This document shows positions 46,500 through 54,560 of a stretch of 64,000 nucleotides of DNA, one piece after another; positions within the stretch are counted from its first letter, which is position 1; each line of letters begins with the position of its first letter. Below the pieces are notes generated by a model. It ran no database searches. It was not told the origin of the DNA and was given only the letters and a program-made list of their open reading frames with translations. Where the stretch lies: assembly GCF_947497695.1 (NCBI RefSeq), contig NZ_CANMHM010000004.1, positions 1-64,000 on the forward strand, read 5' to 3'. This stretch comes from an uncultured Polaribacter sp. Lineage in GTDB: Bacteria; Bacteroidota; Bacteroidia; Flavobacteriales; Flavobacteriaceae. A program made the translations under genes and the position numbers.

Positions 46500-48170
46500 A
46501 TGAAAAAAATTTTATTTAGCTTAATGCTATTAATGTTTGGAGCATCTGCATTTGCTCAAGATTTACCAGAAAACCCAGAACCGGGTAAATGTTATGTACG
46601 TTGTAAAACTCCAGAAGTTTGGAAAAACCAAGACATTACAATAGAAGTTGCACCTTCTTACAAAAAGATTATTACAAACCCAGCACAGTATAAAACTGTA
46701 ACTGAGAGAGTTTTAGTAAGTGAAGGGAAACAAGAGTTAGTTGTTGTACCAGCAGTTTACGAAATGAGAGATGTTACTGTTGTTACAAAAGAAGCAAGTA
46801 GCTATTTAGTAAAAGTACCTTCTAAGACAAGTACAGTAACTGAAACTGTTGTAGTTGAAGAAGCTAGTCAAAGTTTAGAAGTTGTACCTGCAGTTTACGA
46901 AATGAGAGACGTAACTATGGTTGTTACAGAAGCTACTCAAAAAGTAGAAATTATACCTGCTAAATATGAAATGAGAGACGTAACTGTAGTAAGCAAAGAA
47001 GCTAGCCAAAGTTTAGAGGTTATACCTGCAACTTATGGTACAGAAACAATTACTTACCGTAAAAGAGAATATGGTAATAGTTTAAAAGTTATTCCAGCTG
47101 TTCTTACTAGAGATACTGAGGTTATTGAAATGAAAGCTCAATCTGCAAGATGGGAAATGAGTGAAAGAGCACCTGATTGTGAATCTTCTGATCCTAATGA
47201 CTGTAGATACTGGTGTTTTAAAGAAGTACCTGCTCAATTTCAAACAATTCAAAAAACAGTTTTATCTAGTGATGCTCAAGTAGTTTCTACTCCAGATTGT
47301 ACTGGTAATTCTGATGGAAATAACTGTGGAGAAGCTACTTATACAAAAAGAGTTTTAAAAGAAAAAGCATCTACAAGAACAATTACAATTCCAGAAGTTA
47401 CAACTACTATTAAGAAAAGAGTAATGGTTGCACCTCCTACAACTAGAGTAATTGATGTTCCTGCTGTAACTAGAACAATTAAGAAAAGAGTAATGGTTAC
47501 ACCTCCTACAACTAGAGTTGTAACAATACCACAAAAAACAAAAACATTTACAAGAACTGTAATTACACCAGAAACTACAAAAACAGTAAATGTACCAGAA
47601 ACAACTAAAACTATTCAGAAAAGAGTAATGGTTACTCCTCCAACAACAAGAGTTGTAAATTCTGAACCTGTATATTCTACAATTAAGAAAACTGTTTTAG
47701 TTAAAGATGCTACTAAAGAAGAAATAGCAGTAGCACCACAATACAAAACAGTTAGTAAAGAAGTATTAGTAAGCAAAGGTGGTTTAACTACTTGGAAAGA
47801 AGTTGAATGTGCATTAATTAACAATACTGTTTTACCTATTAACTGGAATTTAGGTAGTGCAACTTTAACAGCAGAAGCTAAGAACATTATTGATACTAGA
47901 TTGTTACCTGTATTAAAGAATGGTGTTGCTGTAGCTATTGAGTCTCATACAGATTCAAGAGGTTCTGCTTTAAGTAACCAAAGCTTATCTGATAGAAGAG
48001 CAAGATCTGTAACAAATTACTTAATTTCTAAAGGTGTAAACCCTAGTCAAATTACTGGTAATGGTTTTGGAGAATCTAAATTAATTAACAGATGTTCTGA
48101 TGGTGTTTCATGTACTGAAGCTGAACACAGAGCAAACAGAAGAACTTCTTTTAGAGTAATCAATCAATAA
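46500..48170 (+). CDS. OmpA family protein with 23-residue beta repeats
   Basis: A 556-residue outer membrane-associated protein. After the signal peptide (1-19, ending in AFAQ) comes a Cys-containing segment, then two blocks of a 23-residue repeat that starts with Pro (about 57-195 and 294-430). Units read like P-A-x-Y-E-M-R-D-V-T-V-V in block one and P-x-x-T-x-T-I-K-K-R-V-M-V-x-P-P-T-T in block two. A Cys-rich insert (about 219-280) separates them. The C-terminal OmpA domain (about 440-550) has NQSLSDRRARSVTNYLISKG and AEHRANRRTSF, which bind peptidoglycan. Function of the repeat stalk is unknown. Confidence 0.88.
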   Translation: MKKILFSLMLLMFGASAFAQDLPENPEPGKCYVRCKTPEVWKNQDITIEVAPSYKKIITNPAQYKTVTERVLVSEGKQELVVVPAVYEMRDVTVVTKEASSYLVKVPSKTSTVTETVVVEEASQSLEVVPAVYEMRDVTMVVTEATQKVEIIPAKYEMRDVTVVSKEASQSLEVIPATYGTETITYRKREYGNSLKVIPAVLTRDTEVIEMKAQSARWEMSERAPDCESSDPNDCRYWCFKEVPAQFQTIQKTVLSSDAQVVSTPDCTGNSDGNNCGEATYTKRVLKEKASTRTITIPEVTTTIKKRVMVAPPTTRVIDVPAVTRTIKKRVMVTPPTTRVVTIPQKTKTFTRTVITPETTKTVNVPETTKTIQKRVMVTPPTTRVVNSEPVYSTIKKTVLVKDATKEEIAVAPQYKTVSKEVLVSKGGLTTWKEVECALINNTVLPINWNLGSATLTAEAKNIIDTRLLPVLKNGVAVAIESHTDSRGSALSNQSLSDRRARSVTNYLISKGVNPSQITGNGFGESKLINRCSDGVSCTEAEHRANRRTSFRVINQ

Positions 48171-48203
48171 TTAGATTGAACAATATTTAAATCTAATTCA
48201 TAT

Positions 48204-48236
48204 AAAACCCGAAGCATTTTAGCTTTGGGTTTTTTC
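48204..48236 (+). terminator. Intrinsic terminator of the OmpA gene
   Basis: A 12-bp stem AAAACCCGAAGC / GCTTTGGGTTTT (one G-T pair) with a 6-nt loop is followed by a T run. Confidence 0.9.
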
Positions 48237-48374
48237 TTTTTATAATTTTAATTATAGATCATTAAAAATCTATATTTAAATTTAAAGCAATAAATAGTAT
48301 TAAAAAGTAAATGACTATATTTATAATATAAACGTAATCGAATTTATTTTTAACTATTAGTTTTTATAGCAAAT

Positions 48375-48923
48375 ATGAAACCAAATAAAGGTAAATTATT
48401 AATTGCAGAACCTACTATTTTAAATGACAGTTCATTTAATAGAACGATTGTTTTATTAACTGAACATACCGAAAATAATTCTGTTGGTTTCATTTTAAAT
48501 AGACCTTTAGATTTCACTGTAAATGATATATTTCCAGATATTGATTGTCATTTTAAAATATATCAAGGAGGCCCTGTAGAGCAAGATAACTTATATTTTG
48601 TACATAAAATTCCACAATTACTGCCTAATAGTATTGAAGTTGCTAATGGAATATTCTGGGGAGGTAGTTTTAAATCTCTGAGAGACTTACTAAAAAATAA
48701 AATTTTAAACACTTCTGATATCCGTTTTTTCTTAGGATATTCTGGATGGGATAGACAACAACTAGAAGAAGAAATGAATGAAAAATCTTGGTTTGTTGGA
48801 GAAAATGATTTTGAAAATATTTTTTCTACAGATGATAAAAGCCTTTGGAAAAATAAACTATTACAAAAAGGAGGAGCTTATAAACTCTGGGCTAATGCAC
48901 CAAGTAATTTTAACTTAAACTAA
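48375..48923 (+). CDS. YqgE/AlgH family protein
   Basis: A 182-residue cytosolic protein of the UPF0301 family. It starts with KPNKGKLLIAEPTILNDSSFNRTIVLL, followed by GFILNRPLDF (about 38-47), YQGGPVEQDNLYFVH (about 62-76), and GYSGWDRQQLEEEM (about 118-131), all conserved in YqgE. The biochemical role is not known. It converges with the aminotransferase gene; their 3' ends overlap by four bases. Confidence 0.92.
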   Translation: MKPNKGKLLIAEPTILNDSSFNRTIVLLTEHTENNSVGFILNRPLDFTVNDIFPDIDCHFKIYQGGPVEQDNLYFVHKIPQLLPNSIEVANGIFWGGSFKSLRDLLKNKILNTSDIRFFLGYSGWDRQQLEEEMNEKSWFVGENDFENIFSTDDKSLWKNKLLQKGGAYKLWANAPSNFNLN

Positions 48924-49753
48924 ACTCCTACTGTCTGTAATACTTTTAAACTATTTGCAATTTTATTACCAATAACTGTAGTAAACACTTTTTTCTTATA
49001 ACTAGTAACTGGTTGTATCCCAATAATTGCATTTGTAATAAAAACTTCGTCAGCTTTTTGTACTTCGAAGGGAGATATTGAAGTTTCTTCGATTGTAAAT
49101 TCCTTATTTTTAAAAATAATTTCAAGTACTTTTAAACGAGTAATTCCTTTAATACATCCTTCCGTTAAAGCAGGTGTCTTTATAACATTTCCTTTAACGA
49201 TAAATATATTACCATTAGTTACTTCTACTACCCCCTTCTTTTCGTTAATTAAAATACAATTATCTAAATCATTTTCATTCGCAAAAATACTTGCCAATGT
49301 ATTTATCATTCTATTATTGGTTTTTATTGTTGATAAAAGCCCAGAATAATTATAAAAATCTTTGTAAACATCTAAAGAATATGATTTTTTAGTTTTATAC
49401 AAATTTTCTTTTACTTCAATACTAAAATCAATTTGGTTGGTTTTAGGTAAATATAAACCACCATCTTTTCTAAAAACATTTAAACGAACTCTATAAGAAC
49501 TTTTATCACCTTGAGCTTTAACTGTTTTTAGTATCTCTTTCTCTAAAAACTCTAAAGTGAACTCAATAGGAATTTTCATACGCAACATTCTCATAGAAGA
49601 CATTAACCTAAAATAATGGTCCTCCCAGAAAATAACTTTATTATTAAATACCTTTATAGTTTCAAAAATAGCATCTCCATACTTAAAAGCTCTATTTTCT
49701 AATGATAATTTTATATCTGTTGAAGAAAGTAAATCTCCATTGAAATTGACCAT
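48920..49753 (-). CDS. Class IV aminotransferase (branched-chain aminotransferase/ADC lyase fold)
   Basis: A 277-residue PLP enzyme of the IlvE/PabC/D-amino-acid aminotransferase fold. The N-terminal NRAFKYGDAIFETIKVF (about 21-37), the PLP Lys in LSTIKTNNRMINTLA (about 160), EVTNGNIFIV (about 194-203) and the C-terminal FITNAIIGIQPVTSY motif are visible. PabC-type aminodeoxychorismate lyase (folate) and amino acid aminotransferase are both possible; the short length and motif VTNGN favour PabC-like, but I cannot decide. A TAATTTTG box (49772-49779) lies 18 bases upstream. Confidence 0.85.
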   Translation of the reverse strand: MVNFNGDLLSSTDIKLSLENRAFKYGDAIFETIKVFNNKVIFWEDHYFRLMSSMRMLRMKIPIEFTLEFLEKEILKTVKAQGDKSSYRVRLNVFRKDGGLYLPKTNQIDFSIEVKENLYKTKKSYSLDVYKDFYNYSGLLSTIKTNNRMINTLASIFANENDLDNCILINEKKGVVEVTNGNIFIVKGNVIKTPALTEGCIKGITRLKVLEIIFKNKEFTIEETSISPFEVQKADEVFITNAIIGIQPVTSYKKKVFTTVIGNKIANSLKVLQTVGV

Positions 49754-49771
49754 AGTTTAAATTTAAAGTTG

Positions 49772-49779
49772 CAAAATTA
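49772..49779 (-). promoter_or_regulatory. Candidate -7 element of the class IV aminotransferase
   Basis: The minus strand reads TAATTTTG, 18 bases before the start. No TTG at standard spacing. Confidence 0.4.
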
Positions 49780-49806
49780 AGGTATTTTAAAATATTTAAA
49801 CATAAA

Positions 49807-49834
49807 AAAACTCAACAATAATGTTGAGTTTTAT
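49807..49834 (-). terminator. Intrinsic terminator of the START-like gene
   Basis: An 11-bp perfect stem AAAACTCAACA / TGTTGAGTTTT with a 4-nt loop, flanked by an A run (T run on the minus strand), 20 bp after the gene. Confidence 0.85.
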
Positions 49835-49852
49835 AATTTATGAAAATTATAT

Positions 49853-50236
49853 TTAAGCACCTATTGTGTTTCTTAATTCATCAATTTGACTTTCCCATAA
49901 CTTCTTAGATTCTTCAACTTCATCTTCATCATCAGCAAAATCAGTAACAATTAAAGAAACATCTTTTGTTAATGCATCAACCTGAATTTTAATTTCAAAA
50001 AAACTATCATCATCTTCACTTTCTAACCATTTAAAACGAACTCTATCGTCTGTTTTTTTAGTAATCAATTCTGCAAGTTCCTCTTCGCCTTCCCAAGTAA
50101 AACTATACTCTTTACCTCTAGAATTTACTTTATCAGCAAACCATTCCTGTAAATTAGAAGGAGAAGAAATGTACTGATACAACATGTGAGGTGAGGCGTG
50201 AATAGGAATTTCTATTTCGAATTTTATTTTATCCAT
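49853..50236 (-). CDS. START-like domain protein
   Basis: A 127-residue cytosolic protein with the helix-grip fold of START/AHSA1-type proteins. It opens with KIKFEIEIPIHASPHMLYQYISSPSNLQEWFADKV, in which EWFAD is the typical end of the first helix pair, followed by several beta strands with many Asp and Glu residues. A C-terminal helix (about 105-127) closes the pocket. These proteins are conserved in Bacteroidota, but the ligand is not known. It is a single-gene unit with its own terminator. Confidence 0.8.
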   Translation of the reverse strand: MDKIKFEIEIPIHASPHMLYQYISSPSNLQEWFADKVNSRGKEYSFTWEGEEELAELITKKTDDRVRFKWLESEDDDSFFEIKIQVDALTKDVSLIVTDFADDEDEVEESKKLWESQIDELRNTIGA

Positions 50237-50299
50237 TATTTTTTTGTTAGGTCGACAATATAGGTATTAATTCTATTTAAAAAAAATCAAAAACACTTC

Positions 50300-50329
50300 T
50301 TGCTAGTTTGCAAAATTCGATTATATTTG
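50300..50329 (+). promoter_or_regulatory. Promoter of tRNA-Met
   Basis: TTG (50300-50302), 19-base spacer and TATATTTG (50322-50329), then C. It starts transcription a few bases before the tRNA 5' end. The same layout precedes the tRNA-Ser. Confidence 0.75.
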
Positions 50330-50345
50330 CAGCCTCAAAACCTAT

Positions 50346-50419
50346 GGCGAGGTAGCTCAGTTGGTTAGAGCGCAGGATTCATAACCCTGAGGTCACGGGT
50401 TCAAATCCCGTTCTCGCTA
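50346..50419 (+). tRNA. tRNA-Met (anticodon CAT)
   Basis: A 74-nt cloverleaf. The acceptor arm GGCGAGG pairs with TCTCGCT, with G-T pairs at both ends. The D-arm contains AGCTCAGTTGGTTAGAGC, the anticodon loop is TTCATAA and the T-arm ACGGG-TTCAAAT-CCCGT. CCA is not encoded. The last anticodon-stem pair is A-C. CAT could also be the lysidine-modified Ile tRNA, but the overall sequence looks like elongator Met. Confidence 0.92.
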
Positions 50420-50443
50420 CAAAATTAATGCTAATTAAATCAA

Positions 50444-50471
50444 CGAATTGTGACTAACAATTCGTTTTTTT
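50444..50471 (+). terminator. Terminator of tRNA-Met
   Basis: An 8-bp stem CGAATTGT / ACAATTCG with a 5-nt loop, followed by TTTTTTT. Confidence 0.9.
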
Positions 50472-50502
50472 ATGCCTCAAATTTTCTTACTCTTAACAAA
50501 GA

Positions 50503-51928
50503 GGGATCAAATCTAAAAGTTGTGGGATTTAGAAATTATGCATAAATATTCGTTATTCTAAAAAGAAAAAATTCTATATTTCTGGAACACCAAAATTGTG
50601 ATCTAAATTCTTTTATTTTGGAGTTAAAAGATTCAGCAGAAGCATTTGTACTTCTGTTATCGAAATAGTTGATTTTATTTTGGTAATGTATTGACATGGT
50701 TCTAGCAATACTGCTAAAGCTTTTAAATTTAGCTTGTCTTGCTTTTTCATCCCATTTAGCTAGTTTAATCAATGGTGAAGTTTTATCTCTTGTTTGATTG
50801 TAAATCCAGGGTAGGTTTTGACATAATTTATATGCTTTTTCTATGTCAGGATATTTTTCAAAAAGTATTTTAGCTCTTTTTATTTGATTATCAGTTCATT
50901 TACTATTAGCCTTATAAAGTAAATACCTGCTTCTAGCAAGTAGTTGCTTTAAGGTATCTCCGTTTTTAAATAGTTTAAACTTGTATTTTATTGATTTGTT
51001 TTTAGCGTTTTCTATGGCATCATTTTCTTTATCTAAAGTTTCCCAAAGATGTTTAATTCTAATTTCTTGAAGTGCATCTAAAGCTTTTTTTTTACATGAA
51101 ATCTATAAATAACTTGGCTAGCCTGTTGAAATGACTTTTTTACAATAAGTCCCATATTACCAGCCATATCTAGGGTTACTTCTAGTACTTTTTTTCTGAT
51201 TTTTAATGGATTTTTTTTAAGTATTTTAATAACAGTTTCTGCTTTAGTTCCTTTAACCATTGCTATTAAAGCTCCTTTTTTACCTTGTGCATCTTTGTTG
51301 GTAAAAATAGTATATAAATCTCCGTTTGAAAAAGAAGTTTCATCTATGGAAATATATTTTCCAATATTTTAAGGAAATAGTAACCAATTTTTAGCGTGTG
51401 ATTTTTGATTCAATTGTTTAAAATCGCTCAAATAATCTTTGTACTGTCTCTGTAGGTTTCTTTGTTTTACTCCGTAAAAGGTTACTACAACAGATGTACT
51501 TGTAGCATTTTTACGAACTGATTTGTTTTAAAAAAGTACTAAATTCACTAGTCATTCTAGTGACTTTTACTACTAATTTCCAATTTCTTACTACTATTTT
51601 TTTTAGAATTATCATCAACTCAGCGTCTTCTAATAATATGTAGAAAAACGCTTTTACCTTGAATAGGAAAATCTTGAACAGTAGCTTCTTGAAAAAATCA
51701 TTTAGAACTTAGTTTAAGTATTTTAAATTCTTCTGGTATCGTACTTAATTCAGTGAAATAGAAATGAAGTTCAACGTCTTTAATTTCGTGTTTGGTAAGT
51801 TAAAATAATCAACAATAATTTCCAGTAGAAATAATTTAACAAGCTCAATCGAAGTGTCCAAAATGTAGAAAATTTATGATTCAAATCTCTTACTTTTTAC
51901 TCCAACCCACAACTTTTGGTATTGACCC
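50503..51928 (-). mobile_element. Decayed insertion sequence (ISAon1/ISL3-like) with terminal inverted repeats
   Basis: A remnant of about 1.43 kb lying between the two tRNA genes. The ends are imperfect inverted repeats of about 23 bp: 50503-50526 and 51906-51928, of which the inner 12 bases (AAAAGTTGTGGG) are identical and the outer parts differ by an indel and a few bases. No clear target-site duplication is left. Inside is a broken transposase on the minus strand. The type name comes from my memory of flavobacterial transposases with the same conserved peptides. Confidence 0.82.
50536..51850 (-). pseudogene. Transposase pseudogene, ISAon1 family type
   Basis: Minus-strand translation in shifting frames rebuilds a DDE transposase. 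The N-terminal region has DVELHFYFTELSTIPEEF and QDFPIQGKSVFLHIIRRR. The core shows GKYISIDETSFSNGDLYTIF (catalytic Asp), EVTLDMAGNMGLIVKKSF and RFHV. The end has FDNRSTNASAESFNSKIKEF (catalytic Glu). Lesions include in-frame stops at 50896-50898, 51369-51371, 51620-51622 and 51698-51700, a frameshift in the nine-T run at 51085-51093, and further frame changes near 51515 and 51790. The gene is certainly dead. Functional relatives often have separate N-region and transposase ORFs, so one frame change may be original. Confidence 0.88.
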
Positions 51929-51952
51929 ACGACAAATGTCAACTCAAAAAAT

Positions 51953-51986
51953 AAACCCTTGAAAATCAATTGATTAACAAGGGTTT
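51953..51986 (-). terminator. Terminator of tRNA-Ser
   Basis: A 9-bp perfect stem AAACCCTTG / CAAGGGTTT with a 16-nt loop, followed on the minus strand by ATTTTTT. Confidence 0.82.
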
Positions 51987-51988
51987 TG

Positions 51989-52073
51989 CGGAGAAAGAGG
52001 GATTCGAACCCCCGGTCCTGTTACAGACAACAGTTTTCAAGACTGCCGCATTCGACCGCTCTGCCATTTCTCC
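51989..52073 (-). tRNA. tRNA-Ser (anticodon TGA)
   Basis: An 85-nt class II tRNA. The acceptor GGAGAAA pairs with TTTCTCC, discriminator G, CCA not encoded. The anticodon loop CTTGAAA gives TGA. A long variable arm and the T-arm with GGTTCGAATCC are present. Confidence 0.95.
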
Positions 52074-52108
52074 AGTGCGTCTTATCAGATATAATCTGTT
52101 AGCGGCTG

Positions 52109-52138
52109 CAAATATAACAACCTTTTTCATTTTGTCAA
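52109..52138 (-). promoter_or_regulatory. Promoter of tRNA-Ser
   Basis: Minus strand: TTG (52136-52138), 19-base spacer, TATATTTG (52109-52116), then C; identical in layout to the tRNA-Met promoter. Confidence 0.75.
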
Positions 52139-52284
52139 ATAAAAAATACATTTTTTTTATTTTTATTTGAATATCATTGATTAAAATTTATATCTTTCTA
52201 ACAATCAAAGATTATAATAAAATTATTTTTTTTAGAAATCATTACAAAACTAAGTCGATTTCTATTTCTTCTAGAATCGTTTAG

Positions 52285-52292
52285 TATATTTG
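52285..52292 (+). promoter_or_regulatory. Candidate -7 element of aroC
   Basis: TATATTTG lies 25 bases before the ATG at 52317. It overlaps the alternative upstream start (52290), which therefore would not be in the mRNA. Confidence 0.55.
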
Positions 52293-52316
52293 TACTATTA
52301 TTATAATTATACAAAT

Positions 52317-53381
52317 ATGTCATTTAATTCTTTCGGAAATTTATTAAAAGTAACAACATTTGGAGAATCTCATGGAACAGCAATTGGTGGTGTCATTGAT
52401 GGTTTCCCCGCAGGATTAAAGCTTGACTTTGATGCTATTCAAAATGAATTAGATAGACGTAAACCTGGGCAATCTAAAATTGTTACGCAACGTAAAGAAC
52501 CTGATACAGTAGAATTTTTATCTGGTATTTTTGAAGGTAAAACTACAGGTACATCTATTGGGTTTATCATTAAAAACACCAACCAGAAAAGTAAAGATTA
52601 CAATCACAATACAAATGTTTATAGGCCTTCTCATGCCGATTTTACGTATGATAAAAAGTTTGGCAACAGAGATTATAGAGGTGGTGGTAGAAGTTCTGCT
52701 CGTGAAACTGCAAATTGGGTAGTTGCAGGTGCTTTAGCAAAACAATTAATTGCTAGTATAAATATTAATGCTTTTACATCTTCTGTTGGAGATATTTTTA
52801 TGGAAAAACCTTATCAAGACTTAGATTTCTCAAAAACGGAAACTAATATTATTCGTTGTCCTGATGAAGCATCCGCAGAAAAAATGATCGAAAAAGTAAA
52901 GGAAATTAGAAAAGCAGGTGACACTATTGGAGGTACAATTACCTGTGTTGCACAAAATGTTCCTGTTGGTTTAGGTGAACCTATTTTTCATAAATTACAT
53001 TCAGAATTAGGTAAAGCAATGTTGTCTATAAATGCTGTTAAAGGTTTTGAATTTGGAAGCGGTTTTTGTGGTTCTAGAATGAAAGGATCTGAACATAATG
53101 ATGTATTTAATGCTGATGGATCTACACAAACCAATTTATCTGGTGGAATTCAAGGAGGAATTAGTAACGGAATGGATATTTATTTTAGGGTAGCCTTTAA
53201 GCCAGTTGCAACAATTATGAGTACACAGCAAACTATAAATTCTGAAAATGAAATCACAGAAATTACTGGAAAAGGAAGACACGATCCTTGTGTTGTACCA
53301 AGAGCTGTGCCAATAGTAGAAGCAATGACTGCTTTGGTTTTAGCTGATTTTTGGTTAATTAATAAATCTAGAAAGATTTAA
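52317..53381 (+). CDS. aroC: Chorismate synthase
   Basis: Last enzyme of the shikimate pathway; converts EPSP to chorismate with reduced FMN. From the chosen start it has 354 residues, beginning [20 protein letters not shown], the family N-terminus. Other signatures are [14 protein letters not shown] (about 122-135), [15 protein letters not shown] (about 206-220) and [17 protein letters not shown] (about 323-339). The ORF could extend nine codons upstream, but the -7 box lies there. It is flanked by tRNA-Ser upstream and an acyltransferase gene 67 bp downstream. Confidence 0.97.
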   Translation: MSFNSFGNLLKVTTFGESHGTAIGGVIDGFPAGLKLDFDAIQNELDRRKPGQSKIVTQRKEPDTVEFLSGIFEGKTTGTSIGFIIKNTNQKSKDYNHNTNVYRPSHADFTYDKKFGNRDYRGGGRSSARETANWVVAGALAKQLIASININAFTSSVGDIFMEKPYQDLDFSKTETNIIRCPDEASAEKMIEKVKEIRKAGDTIGGTITCVAQNVPVGLGEPIFHKLHSELGKAMLSINAVKGFEFGSGFCGSRMKGSEHNDVFNADGSTQTNLSGGIQGGISNGMDIYFRVAFKPVATIMSTQQTINSENEITEITGKGRHDPCVVPRAVPIVEAMTALVLADFWLINKSRKI

Positions 53382-53448
53382 CTTTTTTCTGAATATTTAT
53401 TCATTATAAATATTTAGTTCTATTTTAGATGAATAGATACTATAAATA

Positions 53449-54537
53449 TTGGAATCGAAAAGGTTATATTTTATTGATATTATTAGAGCTTTTGCTATTA
53501 TAATGATGTTGCAAGGTCATTTTGTTGACACGCTTTTAGCAACAAATTATAGAAATTTGAACTTAGTCTCTTTTTCTATTTGGTCTTATTTTAGAGGCAT
53601 AACAGCTCCTACTTTTTTTACAATTTCTGGTCTAATATTTACCTACCTTTTATTAAGAGCAAAAGATAGAGGAGAATCGAAATTAAGAATGAGAAAAGGG
53701 ATTATAAGAGGTTTCTTTTTAATATTTGTTGGTTATCTTATTAGAATACCAATTTTACAATGGCTGTCTGGAAGTTTTAATACATATTTTTTAGTTATTG
53801 ATGTTTTACAATGTATTGGTTTTAGTTTAATACTTATTATTATACTGTATTTTTTATCAGCAAAAAAAACAGCAATTTTTTCTTTGGTAACCATAACTAT
53901 AGGGATTGTTATATTTATAACAGAGCCTTTATACAGAAATATTTCTTTTAATAACTTACCCCTACTTTTTAATAATTATGTTTCTAAAAGTGCTGGCTCT
54001 ATTTTTACAATTATTCCATGGTTTGGTTATGTTGCTTTTGGAGCTTTTTTAGCAACGCTTTTTCACAAAAACCTTCACAAAAAAAAAATTAAATTATTAA
54101 CAGTTACATCATTTATATTAGTAGGATTTCTTTTAATATTTTATTCTTCATATTTCCTTTGTATTTTAGCAAAGCTAACTAACATCAAACTTTTTCTAGA
54201 GGCTGCTAGTTTCAATTATCTTTTTACCAGACTGGGGAATGTGTTTATTTATTTTGCTTTTTTCTATGCTTTAGAAAATTACTTAAAATTCCCTTTAATT
54301 TTAAAAATAGGACAGAAAACATTATCAATTTATGTAATCCATTTCATTATTATTTATGGTAGCTTTACTGGTATTGGTTTAAAATTAATTGGAAAAACAC
54401 TTACCCCTTGGCAAGCTTTTTTTGGAGCATTCACATTTATTTCTTGTGTATGCTTTATATCATTCTATTATGTGAAATCAAATGCATTTTTATATAACCT
54501 TTTAAGGAAAGTAATTACTAAGCTAAAAAACGAATAA
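53449..54537 (+). CDS. Heparan-alpha-glucosaminide N-acetyltransferase-like membrane protein
   Basis: A polytopic membrane protein of 362 residues with about ten hydrophobic helices. The N-terminal RLYFIDIIRAFAIIMMLQGHFVD (about 5-27) and the SYFRGITAPTFFTISGLIFTYLL (about 46-68) are the marks of the HGSNAT/DUF1624 acyltransferase fold; the His in QGHF is probably catalytic. It may acetylate a surface glycan. The start is TTG, since the first ATG falls in the first helix. The secreted hydrolase gene follows 23 bp later, so the two likely form one unit. Confidence 0.8.
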   Translation: MESKRLYFIDIIRAFAIIMMLQGHFVDTLLATNYRNLNLVSFSIWSYFRGITAPTFFTISGLIFTYLLLRAKDRGESKLRMRKGIIRGFFLIFVGYLIRIPILQWLSGSFNTYFLVIDVLQCIGFSLILIIILYFLSAKKTAIFSLVTITIGIVIFITEPLYRNISFNNLPLLFNNYVSKSAGSIFTIIPWFGYVAFGAFLATLFHKNLHKKKIKLLTVTSFILVGFLLIFYSSYFLCILAKLTNIKLFLEAASFNYLFTRLGNVFIYFAFFYALENYLKFPLILKIGQKTLSIYVIHFIIIYGSFTGIGLKLIGKTLTPWQAFFGAFTFISCVCFISFYYVKSNAFLYNLLRKVITKLKNE

Positions 54538-54560
54538 TTAATTTATAGTATCAATTATAT

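Noticed and set aside
50536..50772. Separate small gene of 78 residues
   Set aside because: It is the C-terminal fragment of the broken transposase; upstream frames continue the same protein.
51078..51260. Separate small gene of 60 residues
   Set aside because: It is a middle piece of the same transposase pseudogene, cut by a stop and a frameshift.
51966..52151. 61-residue ORF with the peptide MAERSNAAVLKT
   Set aside because: It is the translation of the tRNA-Ser gene, a well-known false ORF. The plus-strand ORF at 51970-52170 is the complementary artefact.
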